From Akkermansia muciniphila (GTDB lineage: Bacteria; Verrucomicrobiota; Verrucomicrobiia; Limisphaerales; UBA9464), in assembly GCA_945861565.1 (NCBI GenBank), contig CAMAUY010000036.1, positions 1 through 42,412 on the forward strand: a stretch of DNA of 42,412 nucleotides, read 5' to 3'. Under the pieces are notes generated by a model that had not been told where the DNA came from, ran no database searches, and saw only the letters and a program-made list of their open reading frames with translations. The translations under genes were made by a program, and so were the position numbers. Below are positions 7,957-15,225 of the stretch, in pieces. Every line of letters starts with the position of its first letter. Positions within the stretch are counted from its first letter, which is position 1.

Positions 7957-9279
7957 TTAGAGAGCTCCGGCGGGCCGGATCTTCCAGACCCTGCCCTTGC
8001 CAGGCGTCAAGCTGTTGCTCCCATTCGTCATCACATACATTTCCCCGTCGTTATCCTGACCGAACCCCACGACAAAGGCTCCCAGTTTCTCCGGGGACAC
8101 CAGCTCGATCGGTTCCACTGTCCACGGATCGGAACTACCCGCCGCCGGCCGGCGCGCGACCAGAAGCTGTCCCTGGGGCAGGACGAAGCTCCGGGACCAA
8201 TCTCCATAGACATAATGTCCCATCAATTCGGGCAGATCGCGGCCGCGATAGACATATCCACCGGTGACGCTGGTGCCGTAGGCGTCGGGATCCTTCTTAA
8301 ATCCATTGGCATTCTTATACACGGCAATCGGATCAATGAGCGGCTCACCGAGCGCACCGGTCTTCGGTACGTTTGCCGGTGGCTTGGTTGGCGCATGGGC
8401 GTCAAAACCGACGAACCCTTCGCGCAAGAACCATCCGTAATTTCCGCCCTTCATAATGATGTTCAACTCTTCAAACATCGTCTGTCCGACATCGGAGACA
8501 TACAACGCGTGATCGCCGCCCCGGTCGAAACTCATTCCCCACGGATTGCGAATTCCGTATGCGAAGATTTCCGGGCGTCCGATTTTCCCATCTGAAAATG
8601 GGTTATCCTTCGGAACCGCCGCGGCTCCCGCGGTGTTCACGTCAATGCGGAGGATCTTTCCTAGGAGGGTATCGAGGTTCTGGCCGTTCCCCGTCGGCGG
8701 GCGCCGCCCCAGGTCGTTGGCGTTGCCGCCATCGCCCACGGAAACATAGAGATAACCGTCGGCACCGAAAGCCAACCGCCCTCCGTTGTGATTCGCGAAG
8801 GGTTTGTCGATTTCGAGCAATACCCGTTCCGAGGTCGTATCGAGGGCCAAGGGTTCTCTCGCGGGCAGGGTCCATTCGGCAATGCGCAACGTGCAATCAT
8901 AGCCAATGGGACCGCCGGGGCGGAGGGGTGCGGTGTACGCAACAAGGACCCGGCGATTCGATGAAAATCCGGGGTGCAAGACCAGGCTCAGCAGGCCGCG
9001 CTCGTCGAATGCGCCGTGGTTGATGGCGGATAGCTTCGATTTGATGTCGGCGACGATGTCGCCGGTAAGTTTTCCATCCGTACCCAGCAGACGGACCTGC
9101 CCGATTTGATCTACCAGCAGCGCCCGACCGTCCGGCAGACTGGCGTAGGCCAAGGGGGAGGTGAGTCCGTCGGCCACAAGTTGCAGGGAAACCTTCGGCC
9201 CGGCGATGGCGAGACCGGAGGCGAACACAAGGTCCAAAGCCAAGGCGAAGGCCAAGGGCGGCAAGCAGGAGAATCGCAT
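7957..9279 (-). CDS. Secreted PQQ-dependent sugar dehydrogenase (GSDH/Asd family)
   Basis: 440-aa six-bladed beta-propeller of the soluble glucose/sorbosone dehydrogenase family, likely periplasmic, oxidising aldoses with PQQ as cofactor (substrate not predictable). Family features: SPLAYASLPDGRALLVDQIG near 41-60; FANHNGGRLAFGADGYLYVS near 161-180, containing the likely catalytic His; VGDGG and a G-K-I-L-R-I-D motif near 207-213; GIRNPWGMSFD; ELNIIMKGGNYGW; and YVYRGRDLPEL. A signal peptide begins at the chosen ATG (MRFSCLPPLAFALAL). An upstream TTG would add 25 residues with no family similarity, so I reject it. No PQQ biosynthesis genes are visible, so cofactor supply must come from elsewhere. 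Confidence 0.9.
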   Translation of the reverse strand: MRFSCLPPLAFALALDLVFASGLAIAGPKVSLQLVADGLTSPLAYASLPDGRALLVDQIGQVRLLGTDGKLTGDIVADIKSKLSAINHGAFDERGLLSLVLHPGFSSNRRVLVAYTAPLRPGGPIGYDCTLRIAEWTLPAREPLALDTTSERVLLEIDKPFANHNGGRLAFGADGYLYVSVGDGGNANDLGRRPPTGNGQNLDTLLGKILRIDVNTAGAAAVPKDNPFSDGKIGRPEIFAYGIRNPWGMSFDRGGDHALYVSDVGQTMFEELNIIMKGGNYGWFLREGFVGFDAHAPTKPPANVPKTGALGEPLIDPIAVYKNANGFKKDPDAYGTSVTGGYVYRGRDLPELMGHYVYGDWSRSFVLPQGQLLVARRPAAGSSDPWTVEPIELVSPEKLGAFVVGFGQDNDGEMYVMTNGSNSLTPGKGRVWKIRPAGAL

Positions 9280-9454
9280 CCACGGAGCGTAGAGGGAAAC
9301 CGAACGGAAGGCGACGAGAATTGGCTTCAAGTCGCCGAACGAGGTGTGAGACAAAAATCTTCACTTGTTCTAGAATCACCCCCATCGCTCCTGCCAACGG
9401 GTCAACAACCTGTTCGGGCTCGCTTCGACTGAAACCGCGCCGAGAGATTCGCAC

Positions 9455-9570
9455 GCGAAGCCGCGAAGCAAGGCAGAGCCGGCTTGGGCAACAACGTCGG
9501 CATGGGTCGGACGCACCGAAGGGCACCTCCTCCGGCGGATTTCCAATTCCTTCTCTCTTCGCGACTTCGC
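9455..9570. repeat. GCGAAG inverted repeat
   Basis: The arm 9455-9468 (GCGAAGCCGCGAAG) matches the reverse complement of 9557-9570 at 13 of 14 positions. The spacer contains the 25-nt segment 9480-9504, which recurs inverted at 11041-11065 with two mismatches. Confidence 0.65.
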
Positions 9571-9593
9571 TCGAGTATTTGGGTCCGCAGACA

Positions 9594-9655
9594 AAGACCC
9601 GGGACTCTTGACCCCGTGGAAGTTCAGTGACCCCTCACCGGCCTTGGCGGCCACC
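9594..9655 (-). repeat. Dispersed intergenic block, inverted copy of 154-217
   Basis: On the minus strand it reads GGTGGCCGCCAAGGCCGG, then GTGAGGGGTCACT and TTCCACGGGG. It is collinear with 154-217 on the plus strand, with scattered substitutions. Confidence 0.75.
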
Positions 9656-9664
9656 TTCCGCGCA

Positions 9665-9829
9665 TTGGATACGGGATGAAAGCAGACCTTTCTTCATTTG
9701 CGGTCGTTTCGAATTAGCGGGGCATCTCGGTGTTTCGTGCCGGCCTAATGGGTCTCGCTGTGGGTTTGTGAATCGAGAAGCGACCCCCGCAAATTCGAAG
9801 CGACCGCCAATTGGACACGGGATGAAATC
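9665..9829. repeat. Nested repeat: 20-bp direct repeats around a 22-bp inverted repeat
   Basis: TTGGAYACGGGATGAAA lies at 9665-9681 and again at 9810-9826. Between them are inverted arms 9701-9722 and 9785-9806, which agree at 20 of 22 positions (core CGGTCG-TTCGAATT-GCGGGG). The loop is about 62 bp. No coding potential is evident inside. Confidence 0.7.
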
Positions 9830-9985
9830 ACGAACGCATTGTTCCGAAACCGTAGACATTTCATACCAAGAAAATTGGCCGTTTTTCAATGGAATCAGAT
9901 TTTTGACTCACACCCCGCCGAACGGGGCAACGAGTCGCGGGAAGAGGGCCAGGGAGAGACGATTCACGGGAACCTCTCCGGTGGA

Positions 9986-10447
9986 TCACTCGCCGGCGTG
10001 CCGAAAAATGAGCGCTTCCGCCGCATCCGTCGCGCGAAACCCGCAGGCCCGCCGGACTTGCAGCGCAACATCTCGGACCGACGAAATGTGACCCGCCCGC
10101 TTGGCGAGGAGCAGTAGGCCGAGCAATCCCAGCAGGCGGACACCCTCGCGGTGGGCGAGACGGCGACCGAGATGCTCATCCATGAGCAGGACATCGGCAT
10201 TCAATTCCTTATACAGTGCAATCGCTTCCGCTTCCTGGGAATCCAACCAGCGACGAAGGGCCGCAACATGCTCGGTATTGGTGGGTTGCTGAACCTTGAT
10301 GTACCACGGCAACCGCGAATGAGAGCGGACAAACTCGTCCCGAACCCCCTCGGGGACAACCACCTGTCGCTGCAAATGCCGAAGGAGCTCGAGCCGCTCG
10401 ATGCGGGCCAGAGCTGTCAGTGCGGAAATGTCACCAACGACAATCAT
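9986..10447 (-). CDS. PIN-domain toxin, DUF3368 family
   Basis: 153-aa PIN-fold protein of the DUF3368 family, the usual toxin partner of UPF0175 antitoxins; PIN toxins are metal-dependent ribonucleases. Acidic active-site candidates are present: D6 in the opening VVGDISAL strand, E72/E74 in SQEAEAIAL, and D90 in LLMDEHLGR. The ending FRATDAAEALI is also typical of the family. The start overlaps the antitoxin stop as ATGA, indicating translational coupling. The pair is bounded on both sides by repeat-rich gaps, which suggests an acquired or mobile module (inference). RNA target unknown. Confidence 0.9.
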   Translation of the reverse strand: MIVVGDISALTALARIERLELLRHLQRQVVVPEGVRDEFVRSHSRLPWYIKVQQPTNTEHVAALRRWLDSQEAEAIALYKELNADVLLMDEHLGRRLAHREGVRLLGLLGLLLLAKRAGHISSVRDVALQVRRACGFRATDAAEALIFRHAGE

Positions 10448-10689
10448 TTGTGGCGGAGATGGTCAATCGTCCGCAGATCGAGTTCTGCATCCTCGGCATC
10501 ATAATGGAGCGGAATCCCGCGCTCCCCCAACTGGGACAAAAATTGCGTCTGGTTCAGACCCGAAATATCCGCGGCCCGCCCCAGGGTAATCCGCCGGCTC
10601 ATGAAAAGCCCTATGGCCAGATCGAGTTGCAGTTCTTCCCCAGTTGGGATATGGGGACCAAACACCTCGTCATCAATTTCTAGGAGCAC
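10444..10689 (-). CDS. UPF0175 family antitoxin
   Basis: 81 aa, matching the UPF0175 antitoxin pattern: an N-terminal strand, then helices with LDLAIGLFMSRRITLGRAADISGLNQTQFL split around residues 22-51 (a helix-turn-helix-like DNA-binding region), then ERGIPLHYDAEDAELD at about 56-71. The GTG start gives normal family length. It precedes the PIN toxin and overlaps it by 4 bp, the standard order for type II systems, so it probably binds both the toxin and the operon promoter (inferred from family). Confidence 0.88.
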   Translation of the reverse strand: MLLEIDDEVFGPHIPTGEELQLDLAIGLFMSRRITLGRAADISGLNQTQFLSQLGERGIPLHYDAEDAELDLRTIDHLRHK

Positions 10690-10759
10690 TAGGTTCGTCT
10701 ACGCCTTCTCACGAGGGCGTCAACTCGGAATTTCCAGTAATCCAATGAACCGGAGTTGG

Positions 10760-10862
10760 AACCGCGGATGAACGCCGATAAACGCTGATTCCGGGCGCTC
10801 ACTCAGAAGGTGAGAGGCAACGGCTTCCTCTTATCCGCGTCAATCCGTGTCAATCCGCGGTT
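10760..10862. repeat. AACCGCGGAT-type inverted repeat with ~10-bp periodic units
   Basis: The left arm 10760-10790 begins AACCGCGGATGAACGCCGAT. The right arm 10831-10862 is its approximate reverse complement, ending CAATCCGCGGTT. Each arm consists of degenerate GCGGAT(N)AAC units about 10 bp apart. Similar AACCGCGGATGAACRCGGAT strings are common intergenic repeats in environmental genomes (from memory). Confidence 0.7.
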
Positions 10863-10896
10863 CTCCCCCCCGTCACCAGGCGCCGATGCGCTGGGC

Positions 10897-10912
10897 CTGG
10901 AGATTGGCCATT
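10897..10912 (+). repeat. CTGGAG-TTGGCCATT element, copy 3
   Basis: CTGGAGATTGGCCATT, preceded by a GC-rich imperfect hairpin (GGCGC...GCGC near 10880-10890), as at 3883-3917 and 33844-33859. Confidence 0.65.
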
Positions 10913-11040
10913 GCTACACATAAAATGTCCTGGTCGGGACATGGCATCCGTCAACGGATCCGGCACCCTGCGGCTGCCAAGCCTTGGAATCGCCCGCGCT
11001 CGACTGCCCAGCGGTGACGGCATCCGAATCGAGTCAGATC

Positions 11041-11065
11041 CATGCCGAGGTTGTTGCCCGAGCCG
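11041..11065 (-). repeat. 25-nt dispersed repeat, inverted partner of 9480-9504
   Basis: Plus strand begins CATGCCGAGGTTGTTGCCC. The reverse complement of 9480-9504 differs at two positions. Together with the repeats on the other side, these copies bracket the toxin-antitoxin pair. Confidence 0.65.
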
Positions 11066-11111
11066 ACGCATTCTTGTCGTCTCACTCTTGCGGATGAACT
11101 AATCTCGCGGA

Positions 11112-11762
11112 GTGCTGCCTGACTGGCCCTTCATTTTGACCGCGCTCATTGCCTTCCTGGCGGGTTCTCTCCCCACGGGATTATTGGTGGCGCGCCTGTT
11201 CAAGGTGGATATCCGCGCCGTCGGCTCCGGGAATATTGGTGCAACCAACGTTTTTCGGGTGCTGGGCAAGGGTCCTGGTTTGTTCGTCCTGGCCGTGGAC
11301 GCACTCAAGGGTGTGGTTGCTGTGCTCGGGGTGCCGGTTCTGATTGCGCAATGGTTTCTCGCGAAGGGAATCAAGCCACCGGACTCCTGGGTCTGGCTGC
11401 CAATTCTGGGGGGCTTGTGCGCGGTATTGGGACACAATTATACGCCTTGGCTGAAATTTCGCGGCGGCAAAGGAATCGCGACATCCGCGGGCGTTCTCGC
11501 CAGTTTGCTTCCTATCGCGTTTGGCATCGCGTTGATCACGTTTCTCGTGCTCCTCGCCTTCACAAGCTATGTCTCGCTCGCCTCCCTGGCCGCCGCGCTC
11601 ATCCTTCCCTTCGCCGCCTGGTTGACCCAAAAAGACCCGCGTCTCGTCTGGCTGGCAGCAGTCTTGGCCGCGCTCGCTTTTTACAAGCATCGATCCAATA
11701 TCCAGCGGTTGATCGCGGGGAAAGAAAACCGCATCGGCCACCGAAAGCCGCCGGAATCTTGA
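11112..11762 (+). CDS. plsY: Glycerol-3-phosphate acyltransferase PlsY
   Basis: 216-aa integral membrane acyltransferase that uses acyl-phosphate to make 1-acyl-glycerol-3-phosphate, the first step of phospholipid synthesis. All three family motifs are visible: SGNIGATN (39-46), GHNYTPWLKFRGGKG (107-121) and HRSNIQRLIAGKENRIG near the C-terminus. Five or so hydrophobic helices match the family. GTG start; no clear Shine-Dalgarno. gpsA follows 58 bp downstream, so the substrate-making enzyme and PlsY are probably cotranscribed. Confidence 0.96.
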   Translation: MLPDWPFILTALIAFLAGSLPTGLLVARLFKVDIRAVGSGNIGATNVFRVLGKGPGLFVLAVDALKGVVAVLGVPVLIAQWFLAKGIKPPDSWVWLPILGGLCAVLGHNYTPWLKFRGGKGIATSAGVLASLLPIAFGIALITFLVLLAFTSYVSLASLAAALILPFAAWLTQKDPRLVWLAAVLAALAFYKHRSNIQRLIAGKENRIGHRKPPES

Positions 11763-11820
11763 TTCCGTCCGCCCACTCGCCGCCTATTGGCTCTCACGGG
11801 ATAGAATCCGCAGTCGCACA

Positions 11821-12801
11821 ATGAACATAACTCTGGTTGGAGCCGGCGCCTGGGGCACAGCCCTCGGCTTGTTGCTGCACCAAAACGGACATCAAATCAC
11901 CGTTTGGGGCCATAATCCTGAACGCTTGGCGGAAATGAAGCTCAACCGGCGGAATCGACGGCACCTGCCGGAGGTTGAACTCCCGGATTCGTGGCGGTAT
12001 GCGGCCGACCTCATCGCCGCAATTCAGGAGGCCGAGGCCGTGGTGCTTGCCGTGCCGTCTCGTTGCTTTCGGGAGATTTCCAGCCGCATCGGCAAATTCT
12101 CCGGCACCGTCGTGAGTGTCACGAAGGGAATTGAATTCGACAGCGGACAAACCATGTGCGGCATCCTCCGTGAAACAATGCCCGCCGCGCGGATCGCCGC
12201 TCTCTCGGGGCCGTCCCTCGCACTCGAAGTGGCCCGGGGAGTGCCCACCGCCGTGGTCGCCGCCAGCCGGGATCCGGCCGCAGCCCAGGATGTGCAAACC
12301 TGGTTTCATCGACCGACCTTTCGAGTCTATACGAGCGACGACCTATCCGGTGTGGAATTGGGAGGGGCTCTGAAAAATGTCATGGCCATCGCCGCCGGTG
12401 TTTGCGACGGACTCGGATTCGGCGACAATTCCAAGGCCGCTCTCCTGACTCGGAGTACGGTGGAAATGTCACGCCTAGGCGTCGCCTGCGGCGCGAAGGC
12501 GGAAACGTTCCTGGGATTGAGCGGGCTTGGCGACCTCACGGTGACGTGCTTTTCCAAGCTGAGCCGGAATCGGACGCTGGGGGAACGCCTCGGACGCGGC
12601 GAACCCTTGGATCAGATTCTGGCCACAAGCCCCAACGTCATCGAGGGGCATCCCACCGCCCGCGCCGCACTCGCCCTAGCCCAAAAGCACTCTCTCTACG
12701 CTCCAATTGTCAGCGAGGTGCACGGAATGCTGTACGGGGGAAAGGAGCCGCGTCAGGCGGTTTCGGACCTGCTCAACCGTGACTCACGGCCGGAACGTTA
12801 A
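11821..12801 (+). CDS. gpsA: NAD(P)-dependent glycerol-3-phosphate dehydrogenase
   Basis: 326-aa cytosolic enzyme reducing dihydroxyacetone phosphate to sn-glycerol 3-phosphate. Rossmann motif GAGAWGT at 7-13; SVTKGIE with K102; LSGPSLALEVARGVPTAV near 128-145; catalytic-lysine region GGALKNVMAIAAG with K185; GFGDNSKAALLTR; and GLSGLGDLTVTC. Full length for the family. Provides the acceptor used by the upstream PlsY. The ATG start is unambiguous, since the Rossmann strand begins immediately. Confidence 0.97.
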   Translation: MNITLVGAGAWGTALGLLLHQNGHQITVWGHNPERLAEMKLNRRNRRHLPEVELPDSWRYAADLIAAIQEAEAVVLAVPSRCFREISSRIGKFSGTVVSVTKGIEFDSGQTMCGILRETMPAARIAALSGPSLALEVARGVPTAVVAASRDPAAAQDVQTWFHRPTFRVYTSDDLSGVELGGALKNVMAIAAGVCDGLGFGDNSKAALLTRSTVEMSRLGVACGAKAETFLGLSGLGDLTVTCFSKLSRNRTLGERLGRGEPLDQILATSPNVIEGHPTARAALALAQKHSLYAPIVSEVHGMLYGGKEPRQAVSDLLNRDSRPER

Positions 12802-12842
12802 GGTCTCACGGACGAACGCGTCCACCCAACCGGAAGCCTCCC

Positions 12843-13622
12843 ATGTCGATGGTAGAATTACTTTCGCTCGCCGCCGTTGCAATGGTTGCCGGCGCCATCA
12901 ACGCCATCGCCGGCGGCGGGACCCTGCTCACCTTCCCGTCACTGCTGTTCTTCGGCTGCGCTCCGACGGTCGCCAATGCCACAAGTACGCTCGCGCTGAT
13001 GCTCGGAACATCGGGCAGTCTTTGGGGATATCGACGCCACATGCCAGCCATCGCCCCCTGGCTCGTTCGCTTCGCTCCCGTCAGTCTCGCCGGCGGGGCG
13101 GTGGGTTGTGTGCTCCTGACCCGTGGCGGCGACAAGGTTTTCGGACAGCTGGTTCCATTTTTGGTCCTTTTCGCTTCGGTATTGTTTGTCGCCCAGGGTG
13201 CGGTTCGCCGCCTGACCCGTGCGGAGACGCCCCAGGAAACCGTTGAAAAACCCCGCTGGGGAATCCTTGCCGTCGCACTCGCTTTTCAGTTCCTCGTCTC
13301 GGTCTATGGCGGCTACTTCGGCGCCGGCATCGGCATCCTCATGCTGGCGGCGCTGGGATTTCTAGGCTTCCGCAACATCCATGAGATGAACGCGGCCAAG
13401 ATGGTTTTCAGCGCCCTCATTAACGTGGTCGCTTCCGGATGGTTTTTGTTCTCAGGCCTGGTGGACCTTCCCAAGGCCTCGGTGATGACCGTCGGAGCGA
13501 TCATCGGCTATTTTGCCGGCGCCCACTTTTCCCAGAAAATTCCGCAGGCCCAGGTGCGACGACTCATAATGGTCATTGGTTTCGCGATGTCCGCCGTACT
13601 TTTTTACCGCCAGTTTCGTTGA
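12843..13622 (+). CDS. TSUP (TauE/SafE) family permease
   Basis: 259-aa polytopic membrane protein with about eight hydrophobic segments. The N-terminal GAINAIAGGGTLLTFPSLL and the C-terminal-half GGYFGAGIGILMLAALGFLG with IHEMNAAKM are the paired signature repeats of the sulfite exporter TauE/SafE family. Members export sulfite, sulfoacetate or other small anions; the substrate here is unknown. It is 41 bp after gpsA on the same strand, possibly the end of that transcription unit, and converges with the pseudopilin gene with 7 bp between stops. Confidence 0.92.
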   Translation: MSMVELLSLAAVAMVAGAINAIAGGGTLLTFPSLLFFGCAPTVANATSTLALMLGTSGSLWGYRRHMPAIAPWLVRFAPVSLAGGAVGCVLLTRGGDKVFGQLVPFLVLFASVLFVAQGAVRRLTRAETPQETVEKPRWGILAVALAFQFLVSVYGGYFGAGIGILMLAALGFLGFRNIHEMNAAKMVFSALINVVASGWFLFSGLVDLPKASVMTVGAIIGYFAGAHFSQKIPQAQVRRLIMVIGFAMSAVLFYRQFR

Positions 13623-13629
13623 GCTGATC

Positions 13630-14478
13630 TCATCGATGCGGCGTGAGCACCCAGTCCGGCCGATCGGCGGTATTGGCCCAGAATTGCATGTCTTGGAGCG
13701 AACGCCTCGGCAACCCTTCGGAATGACCGTCCGTCATCGCCGCAATTGCCTGCAATCGATGTCGCGGATGAACGAATCCCCAGGCTTTCGGGCCGTCCTC
13801 CGGATTCCATGACACCGACCACTGCCGCGCAATGAGGTACGGCGGGTCGACCTTAAAGTAACCTTGGACGATCTTGCTGGATTCGAATGGCGAAGGGCCG
13901 CGGGCGGAAACAAACGCCATTAACTGCGTCGGGCGACGCACCTGAGATTCGTTCAGAACACAAAAGTCATCGAAGGCCCCCATGGTCTTCGCGTCCGGCG
14001 GCAGTTCGAGATCGTCGCCGCCGACAAATACAGAATTGATTCCCAGGGACGGAAAGACGCTCGCCGCATAAACCCCAAGAGATTTATCCTCCATCCGTTG
14101 AAACTGTTCCAGCAGAGCGCGATTTTCGTTCGCGTAGATTACGTTGAAATTGTTTCCGAGGTACGGTGCCAAGCGCCACGGATAGCGCGCGTTGATTGGA
14201 TGCATTACCGGCTTTCCGGAAAAATCAGTCGCGGTGTAGCCGTAGCGATACCCAGGCAGGACCGCACCGAGGTGGTCGTCCGCGTAGAGCTGCCACGCCA
14301 GAACGACCTGTTTGGCCGAGGCAATCTCGTTCACGCGGCGGGCTTGCCCTTTCGCACTCCCGAGCGCGGGCAGGAGGAGAGAAGCCAGAATGCCAACAAC
14401 CGCCACGACCACCAGCAGCTCCACGAGAGTGAAGCCAGTCCGCAATCGCCGAACAAATCTGAAAGTAGGAGTCTTCAT
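13630..14478 (-). CDS. Type II secretion pseudopilin-like protein (prepilin N-terminus)
   Basis: 282 aa. The N-terminus has a class III signal: basic leader, G15|F16 cleavage site, FTLVELLVVVAVVGILASLL hydrophobic helix with E20 at position +5, processed by a prepilin peptidase. The C-terminal globular part (SAKQVVLAWQLYADDH, later AITAMTDGHSEG-like H/D-rich segment) matches the abundant verrucomicrobial/planctomycetal prepilin-like families (DUF1559-like). These are often numerous and lie apart from secretion operons, as here. Role unknown. Divergent from the YhcH gene across a 230-bp gap holding a 59-nt palindrome. Confidence 0.85.
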   Translation of the reverse strand: MKTPTFRFVRRLRTGFTLVELLVVVAVVGILASLLLPALGSAKGQARRVNEIASAKQVVLAWQLYADDHLGAVLPGYRYGYTATDFSGKPVMHPINARYPWRLAPYLGNNFNVIYANENRALLEQFQRMEDKSLGVYAASVFPSLGINSVFVGGDDLELPPDAKTMGAFDDFCVLNESQVRRPTQLMAFVSARGPSPFESSKIVQGYFKVDPPYLIARQWSVSWNPEDGPKAWGFVHPRHRLQAIAAMTDGHSEGLPRRSLQDMQFWANTADRPDWVLTPHR

Positions 14479-14554
14479 CCGCGGCGCGACGGCACGCCGG
14501 CGAGAATATGACTTCCGCCGCGCACCGGCACAAGAGCTTGAAATGAACTCAACT

Positions 14555-14613
14555 GGGGTCGGTCAATAGTATTGTCGCATTTTTAAAATACGACAATACT
14601 ATTGACCGACCCC
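14555..14613. repeat. 59-nt near-perfect palindrome with 23-bp arms
   Basis: Arms 14555-14577 and 14591-14613 are perfectly complementary (outer end GGGGTCGGTC, inner ATTGTCG), closing a 13-nt A/T loop. It lies between divergent genes, 77 bp from the pseudopilin start and 96 bp before the YhcH start, so it is poorly placed for a terminator. The GGGGTCGGTC ends recall palindromes attributed to REP-associated transposase elements (from memory); a MITE-like remnant or an operator are the main options. Confidence 0.9.
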
Positions 14614-14708
14614 TTTTCATTCTGAAGCGCAAGTTAGTCATTGCAGAATGGCTCCAGAATCGATGATCCTAGGCCGAATCGCCGGTCCCATTCACGCCAC
14701 CGAAAGCC

Positions 14709-15167
14709 ATGATCCAAGACACCCTCGATAACTGCTCACGCTATGAAGTTCTCTCTTCGCGTTTTGCCAAGGCATTTGCCTTCCTCCGCACCGTGGATGG
14801 AACGCAATCTTTGGGGCGTCATGAGATTGATGGCGATCGTACCTTTGCACTGGTGCAAAGTTATGCCACGAAGTCACTCGACAGCGCGCTCTTCGAAGCG
14901 CATCGGAAATACATCGATGTGCAATTCGTCTACCGTGGGCGGGAGACGATCCTTTGGGCTCCGCTCGCAGCGATGAAGGAACAGACAATGGCCTATGATG
15001 AAGCCAAAGAGGCCGCGCTCTGGAAGCCAGTGCGGGACGTCACTCCTTTGCATTTGAGCGCGGGTCACTTTGCGATTCTGTTTCCTCAGGATGCGCACGC
15101 GCCGTGCGTGGAGTGGGGGACGTCGGAGCCGGTGTTCAAGGTCGTCGTGAAGGTCGCGGTGGACTGA
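14709..15167 (+). CDS. YhcH/YjgK/YiaL family protein (DUF386)
   Basis: 152-aa cupin-like protein of the YhcH/YjgK/YiaL/EbgC family, associated with sialic acid or other sugar metabolism in several bacteria, with possible anomerase or isomerase activity. Conserved residues: EAHRKYIDVQFV at 63-74 (E63, H65), FPQDAHAP at 125-132 (H130) and the terminal KVVVKV strand. Full length. No sugar catabolic genes are next to it, so the substrate is open. It is in the same direction as the DUF1549 gene 58 bp on, but unrelated in role. Confidence 0.92.
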   Translation: MIQDTLDNCSRYEVLSSRFAKAFAFLRTVDGTQSLGRHEIDGDRTFALVQSYATKSLDSALFEAHRKYIDVQFVYRGRETILWAPLAAMKEQTMAYDEAKEAALWKPVRDVTPLHLSAGHFAILFPQDAHAPCVEWGTSEPVFKVVVKVAVD

Positions 15168-15225
15168 GAGTTCCGCCGGTCGGAAGCAAGGGGCGGGCGG
15201 GCGGGCTAAATTGGATGTTGTGCCG

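Larger units (their letters stand above)
9280..9985. other. Intergenic gap filled with short repeats
   Basis: No supported gene. It contains an inverted repeat of GCGAAG type (9455-9570), a 25-nt sequence with an inverted copy at 11041-11065, the block shared with the left end of the window (9594-9655), and a further nested direct/inverted repeat (9665-9829). Positions 9830-9985 hold nothing recognisable. Confidence 0.65.
10690..11111. other. Intergenic gap with repeats upstream of plsY
   Basis: No gene supported. It holds the GCGGAT-type inverted repeat (10760-10862), a CTGGAG-TTGGCCATT element, a small perfect hairpin at 10925-10942 (ATGTCC/GGACAT) just after it, and the inverted partner (11041-11065) of a sequence at 9480-9504. 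Promoters for the antitoxin (minus) and plsY (plus) must lie here but cannot be pinned down by eye. Confidence 0.6.

Noticed and set aside
9280..11111. CRISPR array in the repeat-rich gaps
   Set aside because: Repeats are few, dissimilar in length, partly inverted and not regularly spaced; no cas genes.
14555..14613. Rho-independent terminator at the 59-nt palindrome
   Set aside because: It lies upstream of both flanking divergent genes, and neither flank ends a transcript that I can identify, although a short T-run follows.
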